DNA from: Chitinophaga sp. CF118
Lineage (GTDB): Bacteria; Bacteroidota; Bacteroidia; Chitinophagales; Chitinophagaceae
Direction: 5' to 3'
Assembly: GCF_900112615.1 (NCBI RefSeq)
Contig: NZ_FOMK01000005.1
Coordinates: 372,001 to 436,000, forward strand
DNA: 64,000 nt
Below, in pieces: positions 35,103-45,203 of this stretch (the first letter of the stretch is position 1; each line of letters starts with the position of its first letter). A model generated the notes under the pieces. It was not told the origin of the DNA and ran no database searches. It saw nothing but the letters and a program-made list of their open reading frames with translations. The position numbers were made by a program, and so were the translations under genes.

Positions 35103-35218
35103 TCCGTATAAAAATTATCAATGAGGCTTAGGCATCTGAAATGGATGCCTACCTTTTCTGCAACTGAGTCATTGAGGCATCAACTATATGACAAGTTGTG
35201 AGTAGATTAACAGAAAAT

Positions 35219-35312
35219 AAAAAAGGGAACAATACATCTAACAGTATCATTCCCTTTTTATATACCGCGGACCGGACAAATGTTGAACTTTTATGTAGAG
35301 GATTTTGACATC
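35219..35312 (-). repeat. R element copy 4
   Basis: Hairpin AAAAAAGGGAAC / GTATCATTCCCTTTTT (35219-35258), tail TATACCGCGGACCGGACAA, TGTTGAACTTTTATG, AGGATTTTGACA to about 35310. It ends 23 nt after the stop codon of the small minus-strand membrane protein gene. The left flank AACAGAAAATAA matches copy 9. Confidence 0.8.
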
Positions 35313-35333
35313 CTGCTAAATTATAGATATGAA

Positions 35334-35534
35334 TTACATATTATTTGAAGACTTTCTCCAGAACCGAATAGAGAGGAATAAAAAAACGACGGACATGCTG
35401 ACTGCAATTGGTATGACCGACATTCTGTTATCGACAATATCCTTATCATTTGAAGTGAATACGCGGAATGTTTCTTTTAAAGCTCCAAATGTTAAGAAAC
35501 TCATGACTATTGCATAGATTTTCCATTTATTCAT
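35334..35534 (-). CDS. Small two-helix membrane protein
   Basis: A 66-residue frame with two clear hydrophobic helices (IYAIVMSFLTFGAL and VIPIAVSMSVVFLFLSI) and basic ends (RFWRKSSNNM), a normal small membrane-protein profile. The frame on the opposite strand (35329-35517) has no such features. Not recognised as a family. Followed 23 nt later by R element copy 4. Confidence 0.5.
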   Translation of the reverse strand: MNKWKIYAIVMSFLTFGALKETFRVFTSNDKDIVDNRMSVIPIAVSMSVVFLFLSIRFWRKSSNNM

Positions 35535-35653
35535 GGTAGATGGGAATTTATTATAGATCTGTACAATTTATGTATAATTCCAATAAAAAAGGGAGTGCAT
35601 CAAAAATAAAAACAGGGCTTGAGTACCACGTAAATGATTATACTAAGTAAAAA

Positions 35654-35680
35654 CCCCGGTACAACTTTCATTGACCGGGG
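35654..35680 (-). terminator. Terminator of the sigma-ABC-FecR-SusCD operon
   Basis: CCCCGGT (35654-35660) and ACCGGGG (35674-35680) pair; on the minus strand a run of Ts follows (from TAAAAA). It lies 24 nt after the SusD stop at 35704. Confidence 0.8.
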
Positions 35681-35703
35681 CTGGATGGTTGGTTATTGAA
35701 TTC

Positions 35704-37068
35704 CTATCTTACATTCTGGGCTAATTTGGAATTTGTAATCACTTCCTGTGGAATCAACAAGGTATACCGGTTATCAGCTGGTAGTAGGGTATAGGTAGTT
35801 CCGTTAACAGTGCGCGTCAGGGTTTTGTCCTTCAATCTGCGCAAATCTGTCCAGCGCAGTCCACGCATTACCAATTCCTTCCTCCTTTCTGTCAATACTA
35901 TCGCCAATGCAGCGGAAGTGTCAGTTGTCGTTTTGTCAGTGTAAGTGCCGGTTGTCCATCTGCTACGCAGTAAGGTATTTATATCTGCTATGGCAGCCGC
36001 TGCATTATTAGTCCGGGCATAACCTTCTGCTCTTATAAGGTATAATTCATCCACCGCCAGTCCATTAAACTGAGCTGAGGAAACGGAAGGTTCATAGTTA
36101 CCTGTAAAACGGTAAGTGCCCAGTGGGGTAGTATAATCTACATCACTCACATTTTCTTTAAAGAAGAGAGCTTTCCTGAGATCATTGTCGGCATATTCAT
36201 TAATAAGTTCAGGAACAATAATGGCGCTGTTGCCTTCACCATAACCTGGATCCAGTGCATCTTCTTTCCCTTTGACGGATTGAAATATGACTTCTTTGTT
36301 AAACCGTACAAATGGTGTTAATGTGTTTGTATCAATAGTATTGTAATCCAGTAAGTTTTTTTGTAACTGTAGCGCATCATTTGCACTGGTCAGGGCATTG
36401 GGGTAATCTCCCATAGATAAATATACCCTTGCCAGCATGGCGTAGGCTGCTGCTTTATTTGGCCTTGATGATATTGCTGAAGTAATGTTTAACAGGGTAG
36501 CAGCTTCCTGCAGGTCTGCTATAATACGATTATAGGTGTCCTTAATAGTGCCTCTTCCTGGTACATCATTGATATCTGATTTCAGATGAATGGGCAGTCC
36601 GGGATCCTGTTCCGTAGCAGTACTATATGGTTTGATATATAACTGTGCGAGGTTCCATAATGCATATGCTCTCATAAACAGTGCGCTACCTTTCAGATTA
36701 TTGATGTCTGTACCTGATAGTGTAGCCAATGTTTCCAGTATCAGATTAGCATGATAAATTTTATTATACGGTCCTACCCATTCATCAGCTGAAGTCCGGA
36801 TCGCATTTGACTGCCAGGTATAAAAGGTACGGGCTTCGATCGTTACACGGTCAAGGTTGTAACCCGCATCATCGAGGTAATAATCATCTGCAGATAATTC
36901 TCCGTCATAAGGATAATTGGTATTAAACAGATCGTAGTTATCCAGTAGCAGTTGACAGTCATTGGCTGTTTCCAGGAAAGATTGTGCGCTGCTCTTTTTT
37001 ATATCTACATATTTCTTGCAGGAAGCAAACCCCAGACAGAACAGTAATAGTATTGAGAATATTTTCAT
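35704..37068 (-). CDS. SusD/RagB-family lipoprotein (second pair)
   Basis: A 454-residue SusD-like protein with a lipoprotein signal (MKIFSILLLFCLGFASCKK, Cys17). TPR-like helical body with LKGSALFMRAYALWNLAQLYIKPY, AAAYAMLARVYLSMGDYPNAL, and a C-terminal ERRKELVMRGLRWTDLRRLK. It is 11 nt behind the SusC gene and closes a six-gene operon. Slightly short for SusD, which is common for the FecR-regulated subgroup. Binds the SusC cargo at the cell surface; cargo unknown and not necessarily a glycan. Confidence 0.94.
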   Translation of the reverse strand: MKIFSILLLFCLGFASCKKYVDIKKSSAQSFLETANDCQLLLDNYDLFNTNYPYDGELSADDYYLDDAGYNLDRVTIEARTFYTWQSNAIRTSADEWVGPYNKIYHANLILETLATLSGTDINNLKGSALFMRAYALWNLAQLYIKPYSTATEQDPGLPIHLKSDINDVPGRGTIKDTYNRIIADLQEAATLLNITSAISSRPNKAAAYAMLARVYLSMGDYPNALTSANDALQLQKNLLDYNTIDTNTLTPFVRFNKEVIFQSVKGKEDALDPGYGEGNSAIIVPELINEYADNDLRKALFFKENVSDVDYTTPLGTYRFTGNYEPSVSSAQFNGLAVDELYLIRAEGYARTNNAAAAIADINTLLRSRWTTGTYTDKTTTDTSAALAIVLTERRKELVMRGLRWTDLRRLKDKTLTRTVNGTTYTLLPADNRYTLLIPQEVITNSKLAQNVR

Positions 37069-37079
37069 TATCGTAAGAT

Positions 37080-40000
37080 TTAAAAGTTTGTAGAGAAACC
37101 AAGGCTATAGGATCTTGGATTAGGATAATCAAATACTTCCGGATCAATTCCTTTGTTATTCGCTTTCCAGATGATTCCCAGATTACTGATGTTCGCATAC
37201 ACTCTTGGATTCTTAATAAACTTGCTTTTTGCAAAAGGTATCAGGTAAGAGAAGTTTATTTCCTGTAAGCGGATATGATCCCCCTTCAACACATTTACTT
37301 CTGAGTAATAATAAAAGTTATCACGGTTCTGATTAGAAGATGAATACACTGCAGAAGGAACATTTGTGGTTAATTCATCGCCGGCTTTCTGCCATCTGTT
37401 CTGATATTCGATACCCTGTATTGTAGCATTTGTGCTGTACAGCTGACTGTAATTCAATACCTGAGCAAGCGGCCTTCTTACATAATACCCCATTTTATAT
37501 AAGATGCTGGCAGAAATAGAAAGAGGCCCATAAGTAAAAGTATGACGAAAAGATCCATACCATACCGGTACTGCCGATCCAAAATATTTCAGTGAGGTAA
37601 TGGGTGCGTTCTGGATATTAGTATAGGCTGTATTACCATCAGCTGAATTAGCAATAGTAACCGGATGCCCATCAATATATCCTCGCGGATCACCTGTTGC
37701 TGGATCCAGCCCGGCCCATTTATACCCGAATAACCGGGAAAGATCATACCCTTCATTGTAAGACCCGGAACTGTTTGATACCACCTGGCCTGCAGCACTT
37801 GCGGCCGTCGCGTATAACTTCGTAACTTTTACACGATTGTAGCTGAAAAGAAAATTGCTGTTCCACCTGAACTTTCCGGCCTGTACATTTAATGAATTCA
37901 GGGAGATGTCAATACCATGTCCCAGTAAGTTACCTGTGTTATAGGTGATGTTCGAATAACCGGTACTGGGGTCCAATGCTCCATTGGCAATTAAGTCAGA
38001 AGTCTTTTTAACATAGTACTGTATACTGCCTGATATGCGGTTGCCTTTCAATCCAAAATCCACTCCTATATTCCAGATCCCTGTTTTTTCAGGACGTAGC
38101 TTACTGTTGGAAATGCCGGTACCATAACTGGTATAGGCATAAGGAAGACCATTAACACCATTGATTATAGAATAGGTTACCAGCGGTCTGGCCAGTACAG
38201 ATGGATTAACGTTTCCGTTATAACCAAAAGTGGTTCTGAATGTTAGCACCGGTAAGAATTCAAAGGGATAGAATTTTTCATGATGAATATTCCAGCTACC
38301 TCCTGCTGAATAGTAAGGTGCCCCTTTCTGATTTGTTCCACGTCCGAATTCACTGGACAAGTCTTTACGGATACTGGCAGATAAAGTATACCGGCTGTCA
38401 TATGTATAAGCCACATTTGAATACCAACTGAACGTCCTGATCTTATTGTCTATAAAACCGGCATCCAGGTTTGGGATATACTCTCCGTTGTACCCACTGA
38501 AATCCTCCGAAAAAACAATTGGAAGCATGGTTTTATAATCCAGTTTATTATTGCTTTGCAGGGTATTTTCATCATAGCCATAGAAACCATTACTTCTTAC
38601 AATATTATAATTCTGTGCTACATCTATTCCGGCAATAGCAGACAACTGGTGTTTGTTCTTCCATGTTTTATCATAATTCAGTTGTCCTCTTAATGCCTGA
38701 TTACCGGAGTGGTTCAGACTGATATTATACTGTCCACCCAGTGGAAGCTGTCTTACGTAAGGCGTAACGGGATCGCCGGTTATAGGATTGCTGGAGGCCA
38801 GCGAAGTAGTAAAATAGTTGATCAGGTTACGCATGAAAAAAGAATTTTGCCTGTATAGGGTATTATCTTCAGTCCGGCCTGTATTGTAATTATAAGAAAC
38901 CTGAACAGACAATCCTGTTACGATCTTATAGTTAGCATTGAAATTCAGGTTGATATTCTGCGCCCTGAGTTTATTATATCCTTCATTGATATCTTCCAAT
39001 GGTTTATACCGCCAGCTCAGGAACTGCGTTGGATATGTTTTCTCAAAAAGATCTACAAAACCCGGACGATACATTTTGGCAATCTCCAATGCATTACCAT
39101 GATCATCTGCAAGACGGCTATATGGATAAAACGGGGCACTAGAAACACCTGTGATCCTGTTATCTGCGGCCTGTTCATTATTCTGTTGAAAATTATAGGA
39201 AATATTTGCCTGTAATTCCAGTTTTTCAACCGGCCGGAATGCAGAATTATAAGTCAGCGCAAACCGGTCCTGACTTGAATTTCTTGTATTATTGATGCCT
39301 CTGTCATAACCGCCGGACAGGCGGTAGTTAAAGGTTTCAGAACCACCATCTACAGCCAGTGAATAACTCTGCGTTACCGGATTGCGCAGGAAGTATCTGG
39401 TATAATCTCTTCGGATATCATTCCCTCTTAAGGCGTCCAGTTGTGCATTAGCTTCTGCTGCTGTAAGGGTACCCTTATTCTTCCACGCATCCATTATTTC
39501 TGCCACCGGTGAAACAGGTTCCTGTCCGTAAAGACTGCTGATACTGATAGAAGGTAAGGGCTTATCCGCATTGGTAAACTGTAGTATCTGGGCATCTATC
39601 AGGTCCGAAATACTCATGGTTTTATTATAGAACAGGTTTACCTTTTGAGATGTGGTAACACTACTGTTAAATGAAACCCGGGCAGCCCTGTTATAGCCTC
39701 CCCGTTTTGTTTTTATAACAATCACCCCATTCGCTGCCCTCGACCCCCAGATAGATGCTGCTGCCGCATCCTTTAGAATGGTGATACTTTCTACATCGTT
39801 AGGATTGATCCTGTCAATAGAATACGGGCTGGCGATACCATCGATCACTACCAGCGGCTGACCACTGAAATTTCCATTCAGATCAGCATTGACAGCCTCA
39901 TTCAACGTGTTTTTTCCCCTGATAGTTAAGTTGGCCAGCGGCGAACGCTGTGCATTGGGATTGCTTGAATTTACGGGACGCAGATCATTCCTGAAGTCCA

Positions 40001-40772
40001 TTGAGTTAGTGATCCCTTCCAGCCGCCTGATAAGATTCAGATCTGTACTATGCTGGAGCTGTTCTTTAGTAATTATCTCAAATGAACCAGTTGCCCGTTC
40101 TTTGGGCAAATCCTGATACCCGGTAGATACGATGCTGATCTCATGAATTGCTTTTGCCTGGGGATCAAGCTTAACGGTAAAGTCCGTTTTCCCGTTGATA
40201 GCAATCGTATCTGTCCGGTAGCCTATATAAGAAATAATCAGCTTTCCCTGATTGGGCGCATTCGTAAAAAAGAATTTCCCATCTATATCTGTTAATTGCT
40301 GTTTTCGGGAGCCGGCTATTCTCACAGTAGCATCCTGCAACGGTAATTCCTTTTCATTCAATACCTGTCCCCGTATATCAAATGAGCTTGGAAGATCTTC
40401 TGTGGAAATCATCTCCCGTTCTTTAACTACAACTGTTTTATCATCTATAACATAGGTTAATGGCTGATCTTTGAAGATGAGATTTAAAACATCCTTTACC
40501 TCCATTGCGTTTACATGAATGTTGACAGTCTTCGCAATTTGTAACTGTTGTTTTGTATACACAAAATCATAATTACTCTGCTGCTGGATTTTAATAAACA
40601 GTTGTTTTAAACCCGCATTGCTTTCAGATAGCGTGATCTTCTGTGCATATCCAGCCGCACTTACCTGCATGAAAGTTATCAGCAATATGATGGTTGTTAA
40701 TTTCATTATTAACAATAGTTTCTGGACATGCTTTCTCAGCACGCCAATTTTCATGGCATAATTTTGATACAT
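37080..40772 (-). CDS. SusC/RagA TonB-dependent transporter with STN domain
   Basis: A 1230-residue transporter. Order: signal/TM segment (about 22-45), STN secretin/TonB short N-terminal domain (about 50-115, LKQLFIKIQQQSNYDFVYTK), carboxypeptidase-regulatory-like domain (about 130-205, IRGQVLNEKELPLQDATVRI), plug (about 225-355, VVIDGIASPYSIDRINPNDV, ESITILKDAAAASIWG), and a 22-strand barrel ending YSLGFSTNF. The STN domain allows it to signal to the FecR protein encoded 110 nt upstream, controlling the sigma factor. SusD follows. Confidence 0.95.
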   Translation of the reverse strand: MYQNYAMKIGVLRKHVQKLLLIMKLTTIILLITFMQVSAAGYAQKITLSESNAGLKQLFIKIQQQSNYDFVYTKQQLQIAKTVNIHVNAMEVKDVLNLIFKDQPLTYVIDDKTVVVKEREMISTEDLPSSFDIRGQVLNEKELPLQDATVRIAGSRKQQLTDIDGKFFFTNAPNQGKLIISYIGYRTDTIAINGKTDFTVKLDPQAKAIHEISIVSTGYQDLPKERATGSFEIITKEQLQHSTDLNLIRRLEGITNSMDFRNDLRPVNSSNPNAQRSPLANLTIRGKNTLNEAVNADLNGNFSGQPLVVIDGIASPYSIDRINPNDVESITILKDAAAASIWGSRAANGVIVIKTKRGGYNRAARVSFNSSVTTSQKVNLFYNKTMSISDLIDAQILQFTNADKPLPSISISSLYGQEPVSPVAEIMDAWKNKGTLTAAEANAQLDALRGNDIRRDYTRYFLRNPVTQSYSLAVDGGSETFNYRLSGGYDRGINNTRNSSQDRFALTYNSAFRPVEKLELQANISYNFQQNNEQAADNRITGVSSAPFYPYSRLADDHGNALEIAKMYRPGFVDLFEKTYPTQFLSWRYKPLEDINEGYNKLRAQNINLNFNANYKIVTGLSVQVSYNYNTGRTEDNTLYRQNSFFMRNLINYFTTSLASSNPITGDPVTPYVRQLPLGGQYNISLNHSGNQALRGQLNYDKTWKNKHQLSAIAGIDVAQNYNIVRSNGFYGYDENTLQSNNKLDYKTMLPIVFSEDFSGYNGEYIPNLDAGFIDNKIRTFSWYSNVAYTYDSRYTLSASIRKDLSSEFGRGTNQKGAPYYSAGGSWNIHHEKFYPFEFLPVLTFRTTFGYNGNVNPSVLARPLVTYSIINGVNGLPYAYTSYGTGISNSKLRPEKTGIWNIGVDFGLKGNRISGSIQYYVKKTSDLIANGALDPSTGYSNITYNTGNLLGHGIDISLNSLNVQAGKFRWNSNFLFSYNRVKVTKLYATAASAAGQVVSNSSGSYNEGYDLSRLFGYKWAGLDPATGDPRGYIDGHPVTIANSADGNTAYTNIQNAPITSLKYFGSAVPVWYGSFRHTFTYGPLSISASILYKMGYYVRRPLAQVLNYSQLYSTNATIQGIEYQNRWQKAGDELTTNVPSAVYSSSNQNRDNFYYYSEVNVLKGDHIRLQEINFSYLIPFAKSKFIKNPRVYANISNLGIIWKANNKGIDPEVFDYPNPRSYSLGFSTNF

Positions 40773-40882
40773 TTGCTTGTCTGGTTTTTTGGTTGATATA
40801 ATCCCCGATTCTATTACCGTGATCCAGTCATAAGGCCAGTTGTGTTACGAGCACTGCTGGCTTTTCACTGTATGATCCCCGT

Positions 40883-41947
40883 TTATTTAGTTACAGTAAC
40901 TGTCCTCCCATTTATTTTAAAGTGAACTTTATTTGTTAACTCGAGCTTCTTGAGCACCTGCGATAGATTGACAAACCGGGTTACCCGGCCACCAAATTCA
41001 TCAGCAGGTATATCTCCTTTGAATACGACATCCACATCATACCATCTGGCAATTTTACGCATGATGGAAGGAAGCTGTTCATTCTCAAAAACGAAATAGC
41101 CATTTTTCCAGCCCACTATTTCATCAATATCGACATCGGTGACTTTTACTGCCCCCACGGCCTGTTCTCCCGGTTTCAGTAACAATGCCCCCACACGGAT
41201 ACTACCTTCCAGCAATGTTGTTTTTGCAGTCATCTCCTCATCGTAAGCATTGATGTTAAAGTGGGTGCCTAATACCTCTACCTGTTGTGATTTTGTATCT
41301 ACCCTGAAAGGCTGTTTTGCATTGAGTGCTACCTCAAAATAAGCTTCCCCGTTCAGTGCTACCTTCCGCTCTTTCTGTGTTGCAAATGTTGCCGGGAATT
41401 TCAGTGTTGATGCCGCATTCAGCCATACTCTTGTCCCATCTGGCAGAACGATCTGATAAGTACCTCCCTTCGGCGTATGAAGGATCATCTGCTGCAGAGA
41501 GGAGGTTTTACTATCATCAGTTATACGGGTACCATCATTATAGGTAAGCGCAGACGTATTAATGACAACACCTGTTTTAAGATTACTCAGGTTGATCGTT
41601 TTCCCGTTCGTTAAAGTCAGAATAGCTTTGTTTGATCCGGGTGCAACATCCTGCTTTACAGTAACTGTTTCATGACGACCGTAAAAATATATCATCCCCA
41701 CAGAAAACAGGATCAGTATAGCTGCTGCGGCGGCTATTCTGGGCCATGCCCTTATCGTCCGGGTCTTATGTCCTTCCAGTTTCAGCCATACCTTGTCTAC
41801 CGCTTTTAAACGGTCGTTCATAGACAATTCTGAAGGTCCTTGTTCCTCGTAGCTTAAGTACCAGCTTTCCAGTAAAGCCAACTCTTCTTCCGTAGCTCTT
41901 CCTTCTTTGTATTTATCCAGCAAAACTTTGATTGCCTGCTCATCCAT
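40883..41947 (-). CDS. FecR-family anti-sigma factor
   Basis: A 354-residue inner-membrane protein. Cytoplasmic helical N-terminus (about 1-80, LLDKYKEGRATEEELALLESW), one membrane helix (about 86-106, ARIAAAAAILILFSVGMIYF type), and a periplasmic FecR domain (GGTYQIVLPDGTRVWLNAASTLKFP, GEAYFEVA) plus a C-terminal DUF4974-type domain (LPSIMRKIARWYDVDVVFKG). It receives the signal from the STN domain of the SusC and releases the ECF sigma. It starts 6 nt after the permease gene rather than next to the sigma gene. Confidence 0.95.
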   Translation of the reverse strand: MDEQAIKVLLDKYKEGRATEEELALLESWYLSYEEQGPSELSMNDRLKAVDKVWLKLEGHKTRTIRAWPRIAAAAAILILFSVGMIYFYGRHETVTVKQDVAPGSNKAILTLTNGKTINLSNLKTGVVINTSALTYNDGTRITDDSKTSSLQQMILHTPKGGTYQIVLPDGTRVWLNAASTLKFPATFATQKERKVALNGEAYFEVALNAKQPFRVDTKSQQVEVLGTHFNINAYDEEMTAKTTLLEGSIRVGALLLKPGEQAVGAVKVTDVDIDEIVGWKNGYFVFENEQLPSIMRKIARWYDVDVVFKGDIPADEFGGRVTRFVNLSQVLKKLELTNKVHFKINGRTVTVTK

Positions 41948-41953
41948 ATAAGA

Positions 41954-44203
41954 TCAGTTTCTTTTTCTTCTGATAAGAATAAATGCCCCCAGTGCTATCA
42001 GTAATCCAGGTACGATATCCAGAAAGAGCAGCTTTAATCCTGCAATCTGTTTCCTGTTCAGGAGGAGAGAATCATCAGTCATAGCAGGTCTGCTGATATC
42101 TAAAGGGAATGCCCCATAACTGAACCATTTAAAGAGCTCATTCACGAAAACCTGGTTGAAACCTCTTGGATGTGCCAGTTCTGTATTACTCATAAAGTCT
42201 GCATCTCCCGAAACTACTATCCTTTGTTCCTTATTATTTAATTTTCTCGTTAATGCCAGTATAATAGGAAATACGCCTTTCTGATCACCGGGTTGGTAGC
42301 TCAGTGCGGCTGATAGATCGACCTTACCTGATTTGTTCCAACCCGTAGCAGCACTTACAACCTGGGTATCTACCGCAAATCTGCCATGATCCATATATTC
42401 CAGTGCAGCAGCACCCGGCATCGCTATTACTGCATCGCCCTGTGTAAGTTGTCCGTACATCAGATCGGGGGCATCGTCTTTACTTGGTGTTACGAGTATG
42501 CCCTCTTTCATCTGTATGTCCATTAACCGAAGAAGGGGATTTAGAAGTTGCTGCCTGCCGGGCTCGCCAGCGATAAACATATTCCCTCCTTTATCAAGAT
42601 AAGCAGTAATTTTCTTCATTTCAACGCTATCTGGTTCAATTGCCGGATCTCCCAATATCAATACACTCAGGCTATCCGGAATCTCTTGTGTGTGAAGATT
42701 TAAATCTATCACATCAAATCCCTGATTGATCAGCGCAATCCTGTTTCTTTTCATCACAGCCATCATATGGTAGTTCCTGTCTCCTTTTTTAGTGATACTT
42801 CTTTCATTATCACCCGTAATAAAAGCGACCTTCGGTGCCGGCATCAGTAAGCGTTTGATGGCTGCGGCAATTTCCCTTTCTGAAGGAAACTGGTCAAAAC
42901 CATTATAGAGGCGTAATACACTTTTCCTTCCTTTATATTCAACGGTCCGCACAATATTATTGTTCTCCTGTGTCAGGTCTGCTATCTTATGAATGGCCGA
43001 AGGTGGCATAAACATATCAATGTCCAGTCCCATGTTTTCAGCTATTTTTTCTGCTTTCTGTTGTGTATTTAAGCCATTCAGATCGAGCTGATAACTACTC
43101 ATGCCAGGTACATAATCTTCCTTTACCGGATCGTCATAGTAATATATGTAGTCAAATATTAATCCTGGTATGAATCGCCGGAACTGTTCAAATCTCTGGA
43201 GGTCAGTATTCCTTGCTGCAGGTAATCCGAAGTATATATTATCATCCAGCAGATTTACATAGGTAGTTATTTTCAGCGCACCGTCCACCTGTCTGGCAAT
43301 CGCCTGTGTCTCTCTTGTCAGCGTACGTTTTTTTGTAGCTGTCATATCCAGATACCCAGTTAGTGCAGCGCGTGAACTTATATATCCTAACATCAATATC
43401 ACACCAGCTATGGCAGTATATTTTCCCGTTTGTACCATCAGTGAACTCCTTTTTCTGCCATTCTGTAAGCGCATGATACACAGAGAGAGAAATAACAGGA
43501 TGATCAGTATAAAATAAAGTACGTCTTTGGTACTGATTAGCCCTTTCAGCATATCATCAGCTCTTCCCGAAATTGATAGAAAATAAGTAAGGTCCCGCAG
43601 GAAATTAATTTCCTGCCCTACAGATCCTACAAATCTGAGCACTGCAAAAACGGCCAGGGTGCTAATAGCTGCTACCACCTGATAAGAAGTAAGGCTTGAC
43701 ATAAACAGGCCAATTGCTGCATAAGTACAGGTGAGCAGGAACAAGCCAATTAATCCGGAAATTATCAGACCGGTATCCGCATCTTTAATAGTGAAAATGG
43801 CAATCACTGAATAAATGGCAAGGATGATAATCAGCAGGAAGCCATAACCCACCATTGCAAGGTATTTGCCAAGTATGATCTCCCGGATTTTTACAGGGGA
43901 TGATAATAGCAGTTTAATAGAGCCACTGCTGGTTTCCCTGCTCATTAAACCCATTGTCAGCAAAGGAATATACAGATACAGATTTTGCAGTACATCTTCA
44001 AATAAGCCCGGCTGATCCGGGAATACTGAATAGGTAAGGTTATTGATACTTATTCCCGCAGATAAGCCTTCCTGCATACTCTGATACAAACTGAAGAAAT
44101 GCATGCTGCATTGCACCATGAAAATTACGAGCACCAGCCAGGCTACAGGAGAGTAAAAAAGGACGCTCAACTCCAGTTTAGCAATTTTTAATATCTTTTT
44201 CAT
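41954..44203 (-). CDS. ABC-2 permease fused to a GldG-like auxiliary domain
   Basis: A 749-residue membrane protein combining two functions that are separate genes in gliding bacteria. The first about 245 residues form a six-helix ABC-2 permease (GldF-like, KLELSVLFYSPVAWLVLVIFM). Residues about 270-700 are a GldG/ABC_transp_aux periplasmic domain (KKRTLTRETQAIARQVDG, KVAFITGDNERSI), ending with a C-terminal helix (LFLDIVPGLLIALGAFILI) and RRKRN. With the ABC ATPase gene it overlaps by 4 bp. Substrate unknown. It lies between sigma and fecR genes. Confidence 0.88.
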   Translation of the reverse strand: MKKILKIAKLELSVLFYSPVAWLVLVIFMVQCSMHFFSLYQSMQEGLSAGISINNLTYSVFPDQPGLFEDVLQNLYLYIPLLTMGLMSRETSSGSIKLLLSSPVKIREIILGKYLAMVGYGFLLIIILAIYSVIAIFTIKDADTGLIISGLIGLFLLTCTYAAIGLFMSSLTSYQVVAAISTLAVFAVLRFVGSVGQEINFLRDLTYFLSISGRADDMLKGLISTKDVLYFILIILLFLSLCIMRLQNGRKRSSLMVQTGKYTAIAGVILMLGYISSRAALTGYLDMTATKKRTLTRETQAIARQVDGALKITTYVNLLDDNIYFGLPAARNTDLQRFEQFRRFIPGLIFDYIYYYDDPVKEDYVPGMSSYQLDLNGLNTQQKAEKIAENMGLDIDMFMPPSAIHKIADLTQENNNIVRTVEYKGRKSVLRLYNGFDQFPSEREIAAAIKRLLMPAPKVAFITGDNERSITKKGDRNYHMMAVMKRNRIALINQGFDVIDLNLHTQEIPDSLSVLILGDPAIEPDSVEMKKITAYLDKGGNMFIAGEPGRQQLLNPLLRLMDIQMKEGILVTPSKDDAPDLMYGQLTQGDAVIAMPGAAALEYMDHGRFAVDTQVVSAATGWNKSGKVDLSAALSYQPGDQKGVFPIILALTRKLNNKEQRIVVSGDADFMSNTELAHPRGFNQVFVNELFKWFSYGAFPLDISRPAMTDDSLLLNRKQIAGLKLLFLDIVPGLLIALGAFILIRRKRN

Positions 44204-45129
44204 CTTGAATTCCTATTAGAGAGCTGTGCAAATATTTCATCCAGAGAACTTTTTTCCAGTATAATCTCACTCAATTGCCAGCCTTTGAACACACTCATTT
44301 CTATAATTTGTTTAGAGATGGTAGTAGATGCATTAAACTGCATACGGATGCTTTGATCATGTAATAGTTCTACGCTGGTAATACCGGGTATGGACAACAG
44401 TTCGTTCAGTTCCGGAGGGTTATGCATGAATACCAGCATGGAATTGGGAAGGATATAATTATTAAAGGCGTCCATTGTATCTGCAAACACCATTCTGCCT
44501 CCTTCAATCATCCGGATATGTTTACAGGTGGCCTGTACTTCGGAAAGAATATGTGAGGAAAAAATGACGGAACGTTCTTCCGCGATTTCCCGGATCAGTT
44601 TACGTACTTCCTGAATCTGGTTAGGGTCGAGCCCGTTAGTTGGCTCATCCAGCACAACCAGTTTCGGTTTATGAATGATAGCCTGTGCAATACCTACTCT
44701 CTGGCGATATCCTCCGGAAAGGTTCCGGATCAGTCTTTTACCAAAAGCGGCAATGCCACATTTGTCTTTTACTTCATTAAGCATGGTTTTGATGTCCTTC
44801 TGAGCAATATCCCGGATATGCGCACAATAGATAAGGTATTCATCTACTGTCAGATCAAGGTGTAGCGGAGCATGCTGTGGCAGAAAGCCCAGTAATCTTT
44901 TGGCTTTCTCGGGGTATTGCTGTAGGTCGGTACCATCAATATATACCTTACCTGCGGTTTGGTTCAATACCCCGCAGAGGATGTTCATGGTTGTCGATTT
45001 TCCCGCCCCATTTGATCCCAGAAGCCCCAGAACGCCTGTCTGGCTGAGCTCTATATTAATATCCCATATAGCCCAGTCTTTGCTATATCTGTGGGAAAGG
45101 TGTTCTATTCTTACTATGTGTTGTCCCAA
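44200..45129 (-). CDS. ABC transporter ATPase (GldA-like)
   Basis: A 309-residue ABC ATPase: Walker A GLLGSNGAGKSTTMNILCG, Q-loop LGFLPQHAPL, signature LSGGYRQRVG, Walker B KLVVLDEPTNGLDP, and switch His in VIFSSHILSEV. The C-terminal about 85 residues are the extension usual for GldA/CcmA-type proteins. It energises the fused permease whose gene overlaps its end by 4 bp. It begins 74 nt after the ECF sigma gene, in the same direction. Confidence 0.93.
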   Translation of the reverse strand: MGQHIVRIEHLSHRYSKDWAIWDINIELSQTGVLGLLGSNGAGKSTTMNILCGVLNQTAGKVYIDGTDLQQYPEKAKRLLGFLPQHAPLHLDLTVDEYLIYCAHIRDIAQKDIKTMLNEVKDKCGIAAFGKRLIRNLSGGYRQRVGIAQAIIHKPKLVVLDEPTNGLDPNQIQEVRKLIREIAEERSVIFSSHILSEVQATCKHIRMIEGGRMVFADTMDAFNNYILPNSMLVFMHNPPELNELLSIPGITSVELLHDQSIRMQFNASTTISKQIIEMSVFKGWQLSEIILEKSSLDEIFAQLSNRNSR

Positions 45130-45203
45130 TGTATGGATGTATGGTTGATAATAGTAAGACAGGGAGATACCTGGTGTGGAGGTATAAGAAGATAAAAAAA
45201 AAT

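Noticed and set aside
35329..35517. 62-aa frame on the + strand
   Set aside because: It is opposite a better candidate with two membrane helices, has no protein-like features, and the R element placement fits the minus-strand gene.
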